64,000 nucleotides of DNA from CAYWMY01 sp046352935 (GCA_046352935.1 JAXMGR010000006.1:62001-126000), one strand, 5' to 3'; shown: positions 1-11,321, numbered from the stretch's first letter. Notes: generated by a model not told the origin, from the sequence alone. A program made the numbers and translations.

Positions 1-588
1 CGCAAGCGCATGATCGAGCGTGTCTGCGCGGCCTGTTCGGCCGTGGGTTACCGCAGCGCGGGCACGCTGGAGTTCCTGTACCAGGACGGCGAGTTCTACT
101 TCATCGAGATGAACACGCGCGTGCAGGTCGAGCACCCGGTGACCGAACTGGTGACCGGAATCGACATCGTCAAGCTGCAGATCCGGATCGCCGCCGGAGA
201 CCGGCTGCCGTTCACGCAGGACGACATCCAGATCCGCGGCCATGCGATCGAGTGCCGCATCAACGCCGAGGACCCCAAGTCGTTCGCTCCCTCACCAGGT
301 CCGGTGCGGCTGTGGCATGCGCCGGGAGGCCCGGGCATCCGCGTGGACAGCCACCTCTATTCGGGCTACTCGGTTCCGCCGTTCTACGACTCGCTGATCG
401 CCAAGCTGCTCGCCTACGGCGAAAACCGTGACGTCGCCATCGCCAGGATGCGCAACGCACTCGCCGAGATGGTGGTGGAAGGCATCAAGACCAACAAGGA
501 ACTCCACCAGGAGATCCTGAGCCACGCCGCATTCGCGCAGGGCGGTCTGGACATCCACTACCTGGAGCGCCGGCTCGGCCTCAAGTAG
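1..588 (+). CDS. accC: Biotin carboxylase subunit of acetyl-CoA carboxylase, 3' part
   Basis: C-terminal 195 codons of AccC, which carboxylates biotin on AccB with ATP and bicarbonate in the first step of fatty acid synthesis. The frame is open to the window edge, so the gene starts upstream; about 250 residues (biotin carboxylase N-domain and most of the ATP-grasp) are missing. Visible are the ATP-grasp end FIEMNTRVQVEHPVTE, which holds metal and catalytic residues, and the biotin carboxylase C-domain start RGHAIECRINAEDP. prmA follows after 6 bases, the usual gammaproteobacterial arrangement. Identity is secure; only the 5' end is unseen. Confidence 0.96.
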   Translation, partial: RKRMIERVCAACSAVGYRSAGTLEFLYQDGEFYFIEMNTRVQVEHPVTELVTGIDIVKLQIRIAAGDRLPFTQDDIQIRGHAIECRINAEDPKSFAPSPGPVRLWHAPGGPGIRVDSHLYSGYSVPPFYDSLIAKLLAYGENRDVAIARMRNALAEMVVEGIKTNKELHQEILSHAAFAQGGLDIHYLERRLGLK

Positions 589-594
589 TGCGCC

Positions 595-1497
595 GTGCCG
601 GATCGGCCCATGGGCGGCTTCCTTGAACTCGTCACCGACACCTCGCGCGAACAGGCGGGGATCGTCGAGGAGGCGCTGTTCGCCGCCGGCGCGCTCGCCG
701 TGACGCTGGAGGACGCCGCCGACGCACCCGTCCTCGAACCCGGGCCCGGCGAAACGCCTCTCTGGCCCGAGGTGCGCGTGGTCGGGCTCTTCGACGGCTT
801 GGCCGATCCCGCCGGAACCCTGCGCGTCGTGGAAGCGGCGCTCGGTGCCGACGCGCACCGCATCCGGATCGCGATCCGTGAAGTCGCGGACCGGGTCTGG
901 GAACGCGAGTGGCTGCGCGATTTCCGCCCGATGCGCTTCGGCAGACGGCTCTGGATCTGCCCGGGCGGCCAGGAAGTGGTCGAGGCCGGCGCGGTGGTCC
1001 TCGAGCTCGACCCCGGACTCGCCTTCGGCACCGGCACCCACCCGACGACGGCCCTGTGCCTCGAATGGCTCGACGCCGCAGCGCTCGACGGCCGGACCGT
1101 GCTGGACTATGGATGCGGTTCGGGAATCCTCGCGCTCGCCGCGCTGAAGCTGGGCGCGGCGCATGCCATTGGCATCGACAACGACCCGCAGGCACTGCTC
1201 GCCACGCGCGAGAATGCCGATCACAACGGCCTGCGTGGCAGGATCGACGTCCTGCCGCCGGACGAGCTCCCGAAGACCGCCAGCGACGTCGTTATGGCGA
1301 ACATCCTGGCCGGACCGCTGATCGAACTGGCGCCGCGGATCGTGGCAGCGACCGCTGTCGGCGGCAGCATCGTGCTCGCGGGACTGCTGGACGAGCAGGC
1401 GGAACCGGTGGCAGCGGCCTATCGCCCGTGGTTTGATATCCGGACATGGGCCCGCCGCGCGGGATGGACGGCATTGACCGGGACGCGGTCCGGATAG
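595..1497 (+). CDS. prmA: Ribosomal protein L11 methyltransferase
   Basis: PrmA trimethylates ribosomal protein L11 using S-adenosylmethionine. The 300-residue product matches the family length (E. coli 293). Motifs seen are FGTGTHPTT, the SAM-binding motif I DYGCGSGILALAALKLG, and NILAGPL, the family's NxxxPL-like catalytic region. The GTG at 595 is used here; an ATG at 610 (MGGFLELV) is an equally reasonable start. It lies directly after accC and before a zinc-ribbon gene, probably in the same transcript. Confidence 0.95.
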   Translation: MPDRPMGGFLELVTDTSREQAGIVEEALFAAGALAVTLEDAADAPVLEPGPGETPLWPEVRVVGLFDGLADPAGTLRVVEAALGADAHRIRIAIREVADRVWEREWLRDFRPMRFGRRLWICPGGQEVVEAGAVVLELDPGLAFGTGTHPTTALCLEWLDAAALDGRTVLDYGCGSGILALAALKLGAAHAIGIDNDPQALLATRENADHNGLRGRIDVLPPDELPKTASDVVMANILAGPLIELAPRIVAATAVGGSIVLAGLLDEQAEPVAAAYRPWFDIRTWARRAGWTALTGTRSG

Positions 1498-1504
1498 CAG
1501 CAGC

Positions 1505-3319
1505 TTGTACACGCAGTGCCCGCAATGTGGCTCGGTGTTTCGCGTAACCGCCGGTACGCTCCGGATCGCGGCTGGAGTGGTGCGTTGTGGTGTCTGCAGC
1601 CGCGAGTTCGACGCCCTCGCCGCACTGACCGATGAACCTGGCATGCCGCAGGAATCTTCTGCGGCGCGGGATCCCGCCCCGCCTCCGGCCGAATACCCGA
1701 GCGAAGACACCATCACCGTCGAGGAACTGGGTACCGGGGAAGTCATCGAGATCAGTGCCGCGAGCGACGAGGCGATGATCGGAGAGTCGGAATCCGCCGC
1801 TGCGGTCCCCGAGGAAACCGTCACGGCCGAGGCCGATGAGGCCGATGAGGCCGATGAGGCCGATGAGGCCGATGAGGCCGATGAGGCCGATGAGGCCGAT
1901 GACGCCATCGACGTCAACGAGTCCTCGGTCGTCGGCCTCGAAGCGATCACCCTCTCGAGTGAGGACGAAGAGCCGCCGACCGGGGCCGAGCCGTCGCATC
2001 CTGCCGCGGGGGCCCTCGAGGATGGACAGGTCCGCGAGGACGAGGCGGCAGCCCCGGCGCCGATCTCCGCGCCGCAGGCAGCGCCCGGGACTGCGGAGCC
2101 ACCATCCCACGACGAGCCTCCAACGGCTGGCGCGGACGCAATCGTCGTCGAAACCGCGGACGCGATGGAGCCGGCGTTCCCGCCACCACTCACCGGCGCC
2201 GAGGCAACTGAAGCCTCCGCGGAAGCACTCGAGTTCAGCGGCTCGGAGGAGGATCTGGAGCGCGTCTTCGTTGCGACCCGGCCTCCGCTGGTGCCCGTCA
2301 GGCTCCATTCCCTGATCGAGAACCAGCCCATCGCCGCGAGCGAAGACCTGGCGATTGCTCAGGTGGTCGATGTCGCAGCGGCCGAGGATGATTCTGCTGA
2401 AGTCACCTCTGCCGCCGGCGGTGGCGCCGGTGACGTCGATGCGCCCGACGTCACCTTCGAACCGGCTGCGCTGATTTCTACCGAAGCGCCCACCGAAGCG
2501 CCGGAGGGCAGTTCGCGATACGCGGACCTCGATGCCACCGACGAATATCCGATCCTCGTCCTGGACGAGAGCGACGTGCCCGACGAAGCGACAGCACGGC
2601 GTTTCCTGCTGGAACCCGATGCCTCGCCCGCCGGCGCGACGACGTCCGGAACCGAGGGCTCAGTGACACCGGAGATACCGGCACAGGAGACCCCGCACAT
2701 CCCCATTCCGGATGCCTTCCGGCGAGACGCGGCCGTGCGTTCCGGACCGGGTGAGGAACTCGCCGCAGCGGCTTTCACCCTCGATTCGCCACGCTGGTGG
2801 GAGCGAAGGCGCGTCTGGATCGCCGCCTCGGTGCTGTCGGCGCTCGCGCTGGCGGGCCAGGCCATCCACTACAACCGTGAGACGCTTGCAAGAAGCGAGG
2901 TCTTCGGCCCCTGGGTGCTCGGCACCTACGCCCTGCTCGGCCTCGAGCCGCCGACGCCGACCGACCTCGGCGCCATTGAACTGCGCCAGTGGGGCGCGTC
3001 GACCGACGCGCGCATGCCGGGCCGCCTGCGCCTGCGCGCAAGCCTGCTCAATCGCGCACCGTTCGCGCAGCCCTACCCGGTACTCCGCCTGACCCTGAAC
3101 GACAGATTCGGCAACCGGATCGGCAGCCGCGACATCGGCGCGCGCGATTACCTTCCGGGCGGCGCGACCGGGCACCGCCTGTTCACCGCAGGCCAGCGTC
3201 TGGACGCCGAGATCGTCGTCGTCGATCCGGGCAAGGACGCGGTCGGCTACGAGATCAATCTGTGCCGCGAGGATCGTGAGGGCGTACGCTGCCTGGACGC
3301 GACTTCACCGCCGGCATGA
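1505..3319 (+). CDS. Zinc-ribbon (MJ0042 type) plus DUF3426 membrane protein
   Basis: The N-terminus carries two CxxC pairs (CPQCG and CGVCS), the MJ0042 zinc ribbon. A very long acidic linker of roughly 390 residues follows, then one membrane segment (about residues 440-455, VWIAASVLSALALAGQAI), then a C-terminal DUF3426 domain with LRLRASLLNRAPFAQPYP and YLPGG. The family sits between prmA and dusB in many Gammaproteobacteria and its function is unknown. At 604 residues it is much longer than typical members (200-400) because of the linker, which holds a 9-base tandem repeat. The start is an unusual TTG just before the zinc ribbon. The stop overlaps dusB by 4 bases (ATGA), so translation is probably coupled. 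Confidence 0.88.
   Translation: MYTQCPQCGSVFRVTAGTLRIAAGVVRCGVCSREFDALAALTDEPGMPQESSAARDPAPPPAEYPSEDTITVEELGTGEVIEISAASDEAMIGESESAAAVPEETVTAEADEADEADEADEADEADEADEADDAIDVNESSVVGLEAITLSSEDEEPPTGAEPSHPAAGALEDGQVREDEAAAPAPISAPQAAPGTAEPPSHDEPPTAGADAIVVETADAMEPAFPPPLTGAEATEASAEALEFSGSEEDLERVFVATRPPLVPVRLHSLIENQPIAASEDLAIAQVVDVAAAEDDSAEVTSAAGGGAGDVDAPDVTFEPAALISTEAPTEAPEGSSRYADLDATDEYPILVLDESDVPDEATARRFLLEPDASPAGATTSGTEGSVTPEIPAQETPHIPIPDAFRRDAAVRSGPGEELAAAAFTLDSPRWWERRRVWIAASVLSALALAGQAIHYNRETLARSEVFGPWVLGTYALLGLEPPTPTDLGAIELRQWGASTDARMPGRLRLRASLLNRAPFAQPYPVLRLTLNDRFGNRIGSRDIGARDYLPGGATGHRLFTAGQRLDAEIVVVDPGKDAVGYEINLCREDREGVRCLDATSPPA
1832..1900. repeat. 9-base tandem repeat encoding Ala-Asp-Glu
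   Basis: Seven exact copies of GCCGATGAG run head to tail from 1832 to 1894, followed by a partial GCCGAT. In the DUF3426 gene they add seven ADE triplets to the acidic linker. Because the unit is a multiple of three, copy-number change would alter linker length without breaking the frame. The antisense reading (repeated Ile-Gly-Leu) is an artefact of the repeat. Confidence 0.95.
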
Positions 3320-4302
3320 AGATCGGTCCTCACATCCTCCCGGTGCCGCTCGCACTGGCACCGATGGCCGGTGTGACCGACCGGCCGTTCCGCATGCTGT
3401 GCCGGAGTCTCGGCGCCGCCTGGGCACCTTCGGAAATGGTCACCGCCGACTCACGCCTCTGGACCACGCGCAAGTCGCGGCTGCGTCTCGACCACCACGG
3501 CGAACCGGCACCGCGCGTCGTGCAGATCGCGGGCGCCGAGCCGGGGATGCTGGCGCACGCGGCACGGATGAACGTCGACCTCGGTGCGGACGTGATCGAT
3601 ATCAACATGGGCTGCCCCGTGAAGAAGGTCTGCAGCCGCGCGGCGGGCTCCGCGCTGCTCCGCGACGAAGCGCTGGTCGCCGCGATCCTGCGCGCGGTGA
3701 CCGGTGCCGTGCAGGTACCGGTCACGCTCAAGATCCGCACGGGCTGGGACGAGCATGAACGGAACGCGGTCAGCATCGCGCGCATCGCGGAGGATTGCGG
3801 CATCGCCGCACTCGCAGTGCACGGACGCACGCGCGCGCAGATGTTCCGCGGCGCGGCCGAATACGACACCATCGCTGCGGTGGTCGCCGCCGTCTCGATA
3901 CCGGTCTTCGCCAACGGCGACATCGATTCCGCCGACAGTGCGCGCGAAGTTCTCGCACACACGAGAGCGGCGGGCGTGATGATCGGTCGCGGCGCGCATG
4001 GCTGCCCATGGATCTTCCACGAAGTCAAGGCTGCACTCGCCGACACCGGATTGCGCAGTGCAGCTTGCATCGTGGATCGTCGTGGTGTCATCCTCGCGCA
4101 CCTCGAAGCGATCCATTCCTTCTACGGTGAAGAGCAAGGTATGCGCATTGCGCGCAAGCATCTCGGCTGGTACTGCGACCGACTGGACGCAGGCGCAGAC
4201 GGCCGCAAGGTGCTGCTCGCGGTGGACACCTGTGCAGCGCAGCTGGAACTCGCACGAGAGCTGTTCGCAGGCCTGAGCGGGCAAACCGCCAGGGCCGCCT
4301 GA
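3316..4302 (+). CDS. dusB: tRNA-dihydrouridine synthase B
   Basis: A flavin enzyme that reduces uridine to dihydrouridine in the tRNA D-loop. The TIM-barrel landmarks are all present: LAPMAGVTDRPFR near the start, the catalytic cysteine in INMGCPVKKV, the FMN and substrate loop VHGRTRAQMF, FANGDI, and MIGRGAHGCPWIF. The length of 328 residues is close to E. coli DusB (321). The start ATG overlaps the upstream stop (ATGA). fis follows 36 bases later, the classic dusB-fis pair. Confidence 0.96.
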   Translation: MKIGPHILPVPLALAPMAGVTDRPFRMLCRSLGAAWAPSEMVTADSRLWTTRKSRLRLDHHGEPAPRVVQIAGAEPGMLAHAARMNVDLGADVIDINMGCPVKKVCSRAAGSALLRDEALVAAILRAVTGAVQVPVTLKIRTGWDEHERNAVSIARIAEDCGIAALAVHGRTRAQMFRGAAEYDTIAAVVAAVSIPVFANGDIDSADSAREVLAHTRAAGVMIGRGAHGCPWIFHEVKAALADTGLRSAACIVDRRGVILAHLEAIHSFYGEEQGMRIARKHLGWYCDRLDAGADGRKVLLAVDTCAAQLELARELFAGLSGQTARAA

Positions 4303-4338
4303 AGCACAAGACCGGAAACCGGCCGCGGGGACACATCG

Positions 4339-4642
4339 ATGGCAGCCAGCAGGAGCGCGTCACGTTCGCGCCGCGAAAGCGTCGCTCGCGTCAGCGTCAA
4401 CGGACACGCGCAGAGCTCCGCGGCGCGACAGGTGCCGCTGCGCAATCACACGGCCGACGCGTTGAACGCCTATTTCGCCAGCCTGAACGGCCACCGTCCC
4501 GGCCGGCTGTACGACCTGGTGATGCGCGAGGTCGAGGAGCCGCTGTTCCGCACGGTCATGGACTACACCGAAGGCAACCAGGTCCGCGCGGCGTCGATCC
4601 TCGGCATCAATCGCGGCACGCTGCGCAAGAAACTGCGCGAGT

Positions 4643-4659
<17 letters not shown>
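4339..4659 (+). CDS. fis: DNA-binding protein Fis
   Basis: A nucleoid-associated protein that bends DNA and tunes rRNA and growth-phase transcription. The C-terminal helix-turn-helix is plain (VRAASILGINRGTLRKKL), preceded by the dimerisation helices of the Fis core. The 106 residues include a slightly long, basic N-terminus compared with 98 in E. coli. Its last 17 bases overlap the start of purH, so fis and purH may be translationally linked. Confidence 0.94.
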
Positions 4660-6244
<1,585 letters not shown>

Positions 6245-6258
6245 CGCGTCGCCGTGGC

Positions 6259-7581
6259 ATGAAGCTCCTGGTCATCGGCAGCGGTGGTCGCGAACACGCT
6301 CTGGCGTGGAAGCTGGCACAGTCGCCGCGCGTGCGCGAGGTACTCGTCGCGCCGGGGAACGCGGGAACCGCGCGGGAAGCGAAGTGCCGCAACGTGGACG
6401 TGGCGGCCGACGACATCCCGGGTCTGCTCGCGCTCGCCGGGCGCGAAGCCGTCGCGCTCACGATCGTCGGCCCGGAGGGCCCCCTCGTCGCGGGAGTCGT
6501 CGATGCGTTCGAAGCGCGTGGCCTGAAGTGCTTCGGCCCGCGGCGCGCCCCCGCCCGGCTCGAGGGCAGCAAGGCGTTCACCAAGGAATTCCTGGTGCGC
6601 CACGGCATACCGACGGCCCGCTACGAGCGCTTCACGCGCGAGGACTTCGATCCGGCCCGGGTGGCTGCGCAGCGCCCGCCCATCGTCGTCAAGGCGGACG
6701 GGCTCGCGGCCGGCAAGGGCGTCGTGATCTGCGAGAGTGCCGCACAGGCCGTGGCCACCATCGAGCGCATGTTCTCGGGAGCGTTCGGCCGTGCCGGCGA
6801 GACCGTCGTGGTCGAGGAATTCCTCGAAGGCGAAGAAGCGAGCTTCATCGTGATGGTCGACGGCACCCACGTCGTTCCGTTCGCCTCCTCGCAGGATCAC
6901 AAGCGCGTGCGGGACGCCGACGAAGGACCGAACACCGGCGGCATGGGCGCGTATTCACCCGCTCCCGTCGTCACGCCGGCGGTGCACGAACGCACGATGC
7001 GCGACGTCATCATGCCGACGGTACGCGGGCTCGCCGCCGAGGGCATGCCCTACACGGGATTCCTCTATGCCGGGCTCATGATCGCGCCGGACGGCACGCC
7101 CAACGTCATCGAATTCAACTGCAGGCTCGGCGACCCGGAGACGCAGCCGATCCTGTCGCGGCTGCGGACGGACCTCGTCGATCTCGTCGAGGCCGCACTC
7201 GACGGTCGTCTGGACCGGACACAGGCCGACTGGGATTCCCGTGCCGCGCTCGGCGTCGTGCTCGCGGCCGAGGGCTATCCCGAATCGGTGCGCAAGGGCG
7301 ACGCGGTCGCAGGCCTCGACGAGGCAGCGAAGCTCCCGGGCAAGGTGTTCCATGCGGGCACGTCGCTCTCGGGCGACCGGATCGTGACGAGCGGCGGCCG
7401 GGTGCTGTGCGCGGTGGGCCTCGGCGACACGGTCCAGGACGCGCAGCGCGAGGCGTACGCGCTCGTGGATGCCATCTCCTGGCGCGGCATGCACTGCCGC
7501 CGGGACATCGGCTATCGCGCCATCGCTCGCGAATCCGCGTCGAAGGCGATGCGCCAGGATCCGTCGACGCGACGGAAGTAG
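6259..7581 (+). CDS. purD: Phosphoribosylamine-glycine ligase (GAR synthetase)
   Basis: An ATP-grasp ligase joining phosphoribosylamine and glycine in purine synthesis. Seen are the N-terminal MKLLVIGSGGREHALAWKL, the ATP-grasp motifs KADGLAAGKGV and EEFLEGEEAS, DHKRVRDADEGPNTGGMGAY, and FNCRLGDPETQ. Its 440 residues are about 10 more than E. coli PurD. It is the last gene of the accC-to-purD group and converges with an HDOD gene 16 bases away. Confidence 0.97.
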   Translation: MKLLVIGSGGREHALAWKLAQSPRVREVLVAPGNAGTAREAKCRNVDVAADDIPGLLALAGREAVALTIVGPEGPLVAGVVDAFEARGLKCFGPRRAPARLEGSKAFTKEFLVRHGIPTARYERFTREDFDPARVAAQRPPIVVKADGLAAGKGVVICESAAQAVATIERMFSGAFGRAGETVVVEEFLEGEEASFIVMVDGTHVVPFASSQDHKRVRDADEGPNTGGMGAYSPAPVVTPAVHERTMRDVIMPTVRGLAAEGMPYTGFLYAGLMIAPDGTPNVIEFNCRLGDPETQPILSRLRTDLVDLVEAALDGRLDRTQADWDSRAALGVVLAAEGYPESVRKGDAVAGLDEAAKLPGKVFHAGTSLSGDRIVTSGGRVLCAVGLGDTVQDAQREAYALVDAISWRGMHCRRDIGYRAIARESASKAMRQDPSTRRK

Positions 7582-7597
7582 CGGTGGCGGGCGTCGC

Positions 7598-8539
7598 CTA
7601 AGCCGGTCCGAACGCGCGCTGCAGGGCCGCCGTGCGTGCCGGAAGCTCGCGTGCGACGGCATCCAGGTCCTCCGCCCGCAGACCGACGATCCCGAGGACC
7701 GCTTCCGGAAAGGGTTCCTCCGCGGTCTCGCTCGCGATACCCACGCCGCAGCGGCGGGCCACGACGTCGCCGAGCGCGATCAGGGAAGCCAGTTCCCGAT
7801 ACGCCGCGGGAGCATCCGCGGCGGTGTGGTGGTAACTCGCGGCCGCCACGAGCGGCGCGGGCAGCCTCCACGCCTCGAGGATCACGGCACCGCAGTGGGC
7901 GTGACCCACGGAGAGACTCTGTCCCTCGAGCTGCCGGACGTCCTGCGACGGATCGGACCGGATCGCCGCGAACATCGCGCGCACGCCCTCCTCCTCGAGG
8001 CGGAGCTGGACGAGCATGCCGAAGTCGTGCAGCAGGCCTGCCATGAAGGCGTCGCCCGCAAGCGCACGATGGCGGATCTTCGCGAGCATCTCGGCTGCGG
8101 CAGCCACGGCCACGCTGTGGCGCAGGAGCCCGTCGACCTCGACCGCCGCGTCGCCCCTGGCGCGCGGCAGCGCACGGTCGAGGCATGCCGCCGCAGCGAC
8201 GCCGCGCACCGCATCGAGCCCCAGGACGACGACCGCCCGTTCGATGGTGGCAACGGTACGCGGGCGACCGTAGAAGGCGGAATTCGCCACCCGCAGCACT
8301 TTTGCGGTCAGGCCGGGCTGTCGGCTGATCAGCGCCGCGACATCAGCGGCGCTCGTGTCCGGTGCGCACAGTGCAGCGATGACCCCGGCGGCGCCTTGCG
8401 CCGCGCCACCCAGCAGCCCGATCGACGCCGCCGCCTTCAGGATGACGTCATCGTCCAGCCGACGGCGGTCATCCGCCGCGGGAGCATCTGCCTGCACCTT
8501 GGGTTCCAGTCCTGGGTCCTGCTTGGTGAACGCTATCAC
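7598..8539 (-). CDS. HDOD domain protein
   Basis: A 313-residue protein dominated by an HDOD domain, a non-catalytic relative of HD phosphohydrolases often found in signalling and c-di-GMP networks. The region from about residue 35 to 240 shows ALISRQPGLTAKVLRVANSA, ERAVVVLGLDAVRGVA and FMAGLLHDFGMLV, the last resembling the HD-like core. The start used is a GTG; nothing better lies nearby. It is divergent from the GGDEF-EAL gene starting 181 bases away, so a shared signalling role is possible but is inference. Confidence 0.85.
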   Translation of the reverse strand: MIAFTKQDPGLEPKVQADAPAADDRRRLDDDVILKAAASIGLLGGAAQGAAGVIAALCAPDTSAADVAALISRQPGLTAKVLRVANSAFYGRPRTVATIERAVVVLGLDAVRGVAAAACLDRALPRARGDAAVEVDGLLRHSVAVAAAAEMLAKIRHRALAGDAFMAGLLHDFGMLVQLRLEEEGVRAMFAAIRSDPSQDVRQLEGQSLSVGHAHCGAVILEAWRLPAPLVAAASYHHTAADAPAAYRELASLIALGDVVARRCGVGIASETAEEPFPEAVLGIVGLRAEDLDAVARELPARTAALQRAFGPA

Positions 8540-8719
8540 ACCCCTGCAATGAGAACAGCGTCACGACAGAAGCTCCGTGGAGTGCTGCCGATAAGCGAAG
8601 CGGGCCGATGAACGCGCAGCAGCGCACGAAACCGCGGCCCGGCAGGGACACACGGAAGCAGCGCAGCAGCGCCCGGCGCACGACCGGGACGGCGCACCCG
8701 AAAGACAGGAAGGGCGGAC

Positions 8720-11242
8720 ATGACGGATACGATGACGGCCGAACCGGCGTCCCGACACGGCGGTTGCGCCACGCAGCTCACGGCCGGCGACCGCCGCCGC
8801 GCGAGGACACAGTCCATCTATCTGTGCATCGCCGCGGCGCTGTCGGCGGGGGCCGCGATCGCCGGCCTGTGGTTGACGTTCGAGAACACACTCCGCAACG
8901 ACTATCGGCACTATCTGACCGGCCTGGCCCGGGCGGCCGCGGAGCTGGTCGATCCCACACTCCATGAGCGCATCCGCGACCCTTCGGGGATCAACGGGGC
9001 CGAATACCGCCGGGCGGTGGCGCCATTGCGCGCAATGCGCAAGGCGGTGCCGGACGTGAAGTACATCTACACCGCGGTACTGGACGGATCGGAGGTGCGG
9101 TTCGTGCTGGATGCCGCGGATCCGGGCGATCACGACGGCGACGGGGTGGAGGACCAGGCGGGCGTCTGGCAGGCCTACCCCGATGCACAGCCCGCGATGT
9201 TCGTTGCGCTGGGTGGACGCGCGAGCCCGGGACGCGCGACGGCCGCCGATGGTCCGTACACGGATGCCTGGGGCACGTTCATCACGGGCTGGGCCCCGAT
9301 CCACGACGCGGCAGGGCACCAGATCGGTGTCGTCGGCGTGGACGTCGACGCCGGCGTCTACCTCGCACGCATCACCGCCGCGCGCCGCTGGGCCCTGTAC
9401 GGGCTCGCGCCGTCGGCGCTGCTGATCCTCGTTGTCGGAGTGGCCTTCTACCGCCTCCGGCTGCGCAGTCTTTCCGCGGCGCGCGCAGTCGCGCTGGAGC
9501 AGCAGCAGACCCGGGACAGCGAGCGCCGGTTCCGCAGCCTCTTCGAGCTCTCGCCCGTCGGCATCGCACTCAACGATTTCGCGACGGGCCGGTTCCTGCA
9601 GGTCAACGACGCGCTGCTCGCACCCACCGGCTACAGCCGCGAGGAACTCCTGCGGCTAAGCTACTGGGATCTCACGCCGGAATCGTATGCACCGGCCGAG
9701 CACGAACAGCTGGAGGCCCTTGCCGACCACGGTCGCTATGGGCCGTTCGAGAAGGAGTACGTCCGCCGGGACGGCAGCCGCTATCCGGTACTGCTCGCGG
9801 GCATGCTGATGACCGACGGTGGCGGGCAGAAGGTGATCTGGTCCATCGTCCAGGACATCTCGCAGCGCAAGGCCATGGAGTCCCGGCTCGCCGAGGCCGC
9901 GCGCTGCGACCTCCTGACGGGGCTCGCGAACCGGTCGCTGTTCATCGACCGCCTGAAGCGTGCCCTGGGCCGCCTGCAGACGGGCGCCCAGGAACGTTTC
10001 GCCGTCCTGTTCCTGGACTTCGACCGCTTCAAGCTGGTCAACGACACGCTCGGACACGACGCCGGCGACGAGCTGCTGCGACAGATCGCCACGCGGCTGC
10101 GCGGATCACTGCGCGCGACCGATGCCATGGGCGACGACTCGACGGGCAACCTGATCGCACGCTTCGGCGGCGACGAATTCGTCATCCTGATCAACGACCT
10201 GCACACGGGCTCGGATGCCGTCGGCATTGCCGAGCGGCTGCTCGCCCGGCTCGAGCCGGCCTACGACATCCACGGGCGCGAAGTGCACTCGAGCGTCAGC
10301 ATCGGCATCGTCACCAGCGAGCAGTGCGTCGAGAGTCCGGAAGCCGTGATCCGCAACGCGGACGTCGCCATGTACGAGGCGAAGCGCGCCGGCCGGGGCT
10401 GCTGGGCCATCTTCAACGAAGACATGCACACGCGCCTCGCACGGCACGTGACCGTCGAGGGCGCCCTGCGCAGGGCGCTCGGCACACCGCAGCTCTCGCT
10501 CGTCTACCAGCCGATCATCGAACTCGACACGGGGCGCATGGTCTCCGTCGAGGCGCTGATGCGCTGGCGGCACCCGGAACTCGGGGTCGTCTCCCCTGCG
10601 GAATTCATACCGATCGCCGAGGACTCGGGCCTCATCGTGCAGCTGGGCGCGTGGGCGCTCGAGGAAGCGTGCCGGGAGCTCGCACATTGGCGTGACGCCG
10701 ATCCGGAGCGCGCACCGGGCACGGTCAGCGTCAACATCTCGCGGGCCGAACTCGCCCTGGGCGGGCGCCTGCTGACGCGCATCCGGGACACACTCGCGCG
10801 TACCGGGCTGCCACCGTCGTGCCTGCAGATCGAGGTCACCGAACGCGAAGTCATGCGCGATCCCGCCGCGGCGCGCGAGCTCATGCGCGAGCTTCACGCC
10901 ATGGGTGTCCGCCTCGCCATGGACGACTTCGGCACGGGCACTTCCTCGCTGGGATGCCTGCGCGACTACCCGTTCGACACGATCAAGATCGATCGTTCGT
11001 TCGTGCAGGACCTCGCGGCGAACCGGGACGTGCTGGCGGTGATCCACGCCACGCTGCTGCTCGTCGAGAACCTCGGCATGGCGAGCGTCGCGGAAGGCAT
11101 CGAGCACGCCTCGCAGATCGCCATCCTGCAGTCCCTGGGCTGCCGCTACGGGCAGGGGTACTACCTGAGCCGCCCGGTCCCGGCCGGTGACCTGCTCGCG
11201 GTCATCGATCATCCTCGCACCGAGATCGCTCCCGCGGCATGA
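8720..11242 (+). CDS. Membrane PAS-GGDEF-EAL c-di-GMP signalling protein
   Basis: An 840-residue sensor that could both make and break cyclic di-GMP. Order of parts: membrane helix about 32-54; periplasmic Cache-like sensor 55-217, with the VKYIYTAVLDG strand and a closing GVVGVDVD; second helix 224-243; PAS about 265-382; GGDEF about 395-562; EAL about 575-825. The cyclase signature GGDEF (483-487) is intact. The phosphodiesterase side keeps EAL (611-613), DDFGTG (735-740) and KIDRSFV, so both activities may be live. A good ribosome site (AGGAAGG) precedes the ATG. An acidic stretch DPGDHDGDGVED in the sensor might bind a divalent cation. Confidence 0.93.
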   Translation: MTDTMTAEPASRHGGCATQLTAGDRRRARTQSIYLCIAAALSAGAAIAGLWLTFENTLRNDYRHYLTGLARAAAELVDPTLHERIRDPSGINGAEYRRAVAPLRAMRKAVPDVKYIYTAVLDGSEVRFVLDAADPGDHDGDGVEDQAGVWQAYPDAQPAMFVALGGRASPGRATAADGPYTDAWGTFITGWAPIHDAAGHQIGVVGVDVDAGVYLARITAARRWALYGLAPSALLILVVGVAFYRLRLRSLSAARAVALEQQQTRDSERRFRSLFELSPVGIALNDFATGRFLQVNDALLAPTGYSREELLRLSYWDLTPESYAPAEHEQLEALADHGRYGPFEKEYVRRDGSRYPVLLAGMLMTDGGGQKVIWSIVQDISQRKAMESRLAEAARCDLLTGLANRSLFIDRLKRALGRLQTGAQERFAVLFLDFDRFKLVNDTLGHDAGDELLRQIATRLRGSLRATDAMGDDSTGNLIARFGGDEFVILINDLHTGSDAVGIAERLLARLEPAYDIHGREVHSSVSIGIVTSEQCVESPEAVIRNADVAMYEAKRAGRGCWAIFNEDMHTRLARHVTVEGALRRALGTPQLSLVYQPIIELDTGRMVSVEALMRWRHPELGVVSPAEFIPIAEDSGLIVQLGAWALEEACRELAHWRDADPERAPGTVSVNISRAELALGGRLLTRIRDTLARTGLPPSCLQIEVTEREVMRDPAAARELMRELHAMGVRLAMDDFGTGTSSLGCLRDYPFDTIKIDRSFVQDLAANRDVLAVIHATLLLVENLGMASVAEGIEHASQIAILQSLGCRYGQGYYLSRPVPAGDLLAVIDHPRTEIAPAA

Positions 11243-11286
11243 ACATCTGTCCGCGGGAGAGCGGTCACGGGAACGATGGGGAAGCG

Positions 11287-11321
11287 CCCCCGCGCTCCGC
11301 TTCACGACGGTTGCGCGGGGG
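11287..11321. other. Hairpin after the GGDEF-EAL gene
   Basis: Perfect 9-base arms (11287-11295 and 11313-11321) enclose a 17-base loop, 44 bases after the c-di-GMP gene stop. No T-run follows, so it is a GC hairpin that may mark the transcript end rather than a standard intrinsic terminator. The rest of 11243-11445 holds no gene I can support. Confidence 0.4.

Noticed and set aside
292..2331. Long open frame antisense to accC, prmA and the DUF3426 gene, rich in Ser/Ala repeats
   Set aside because: Shadow of GC-rich codons and the tandem repeat; three well-supported genes lie on the plus strand.
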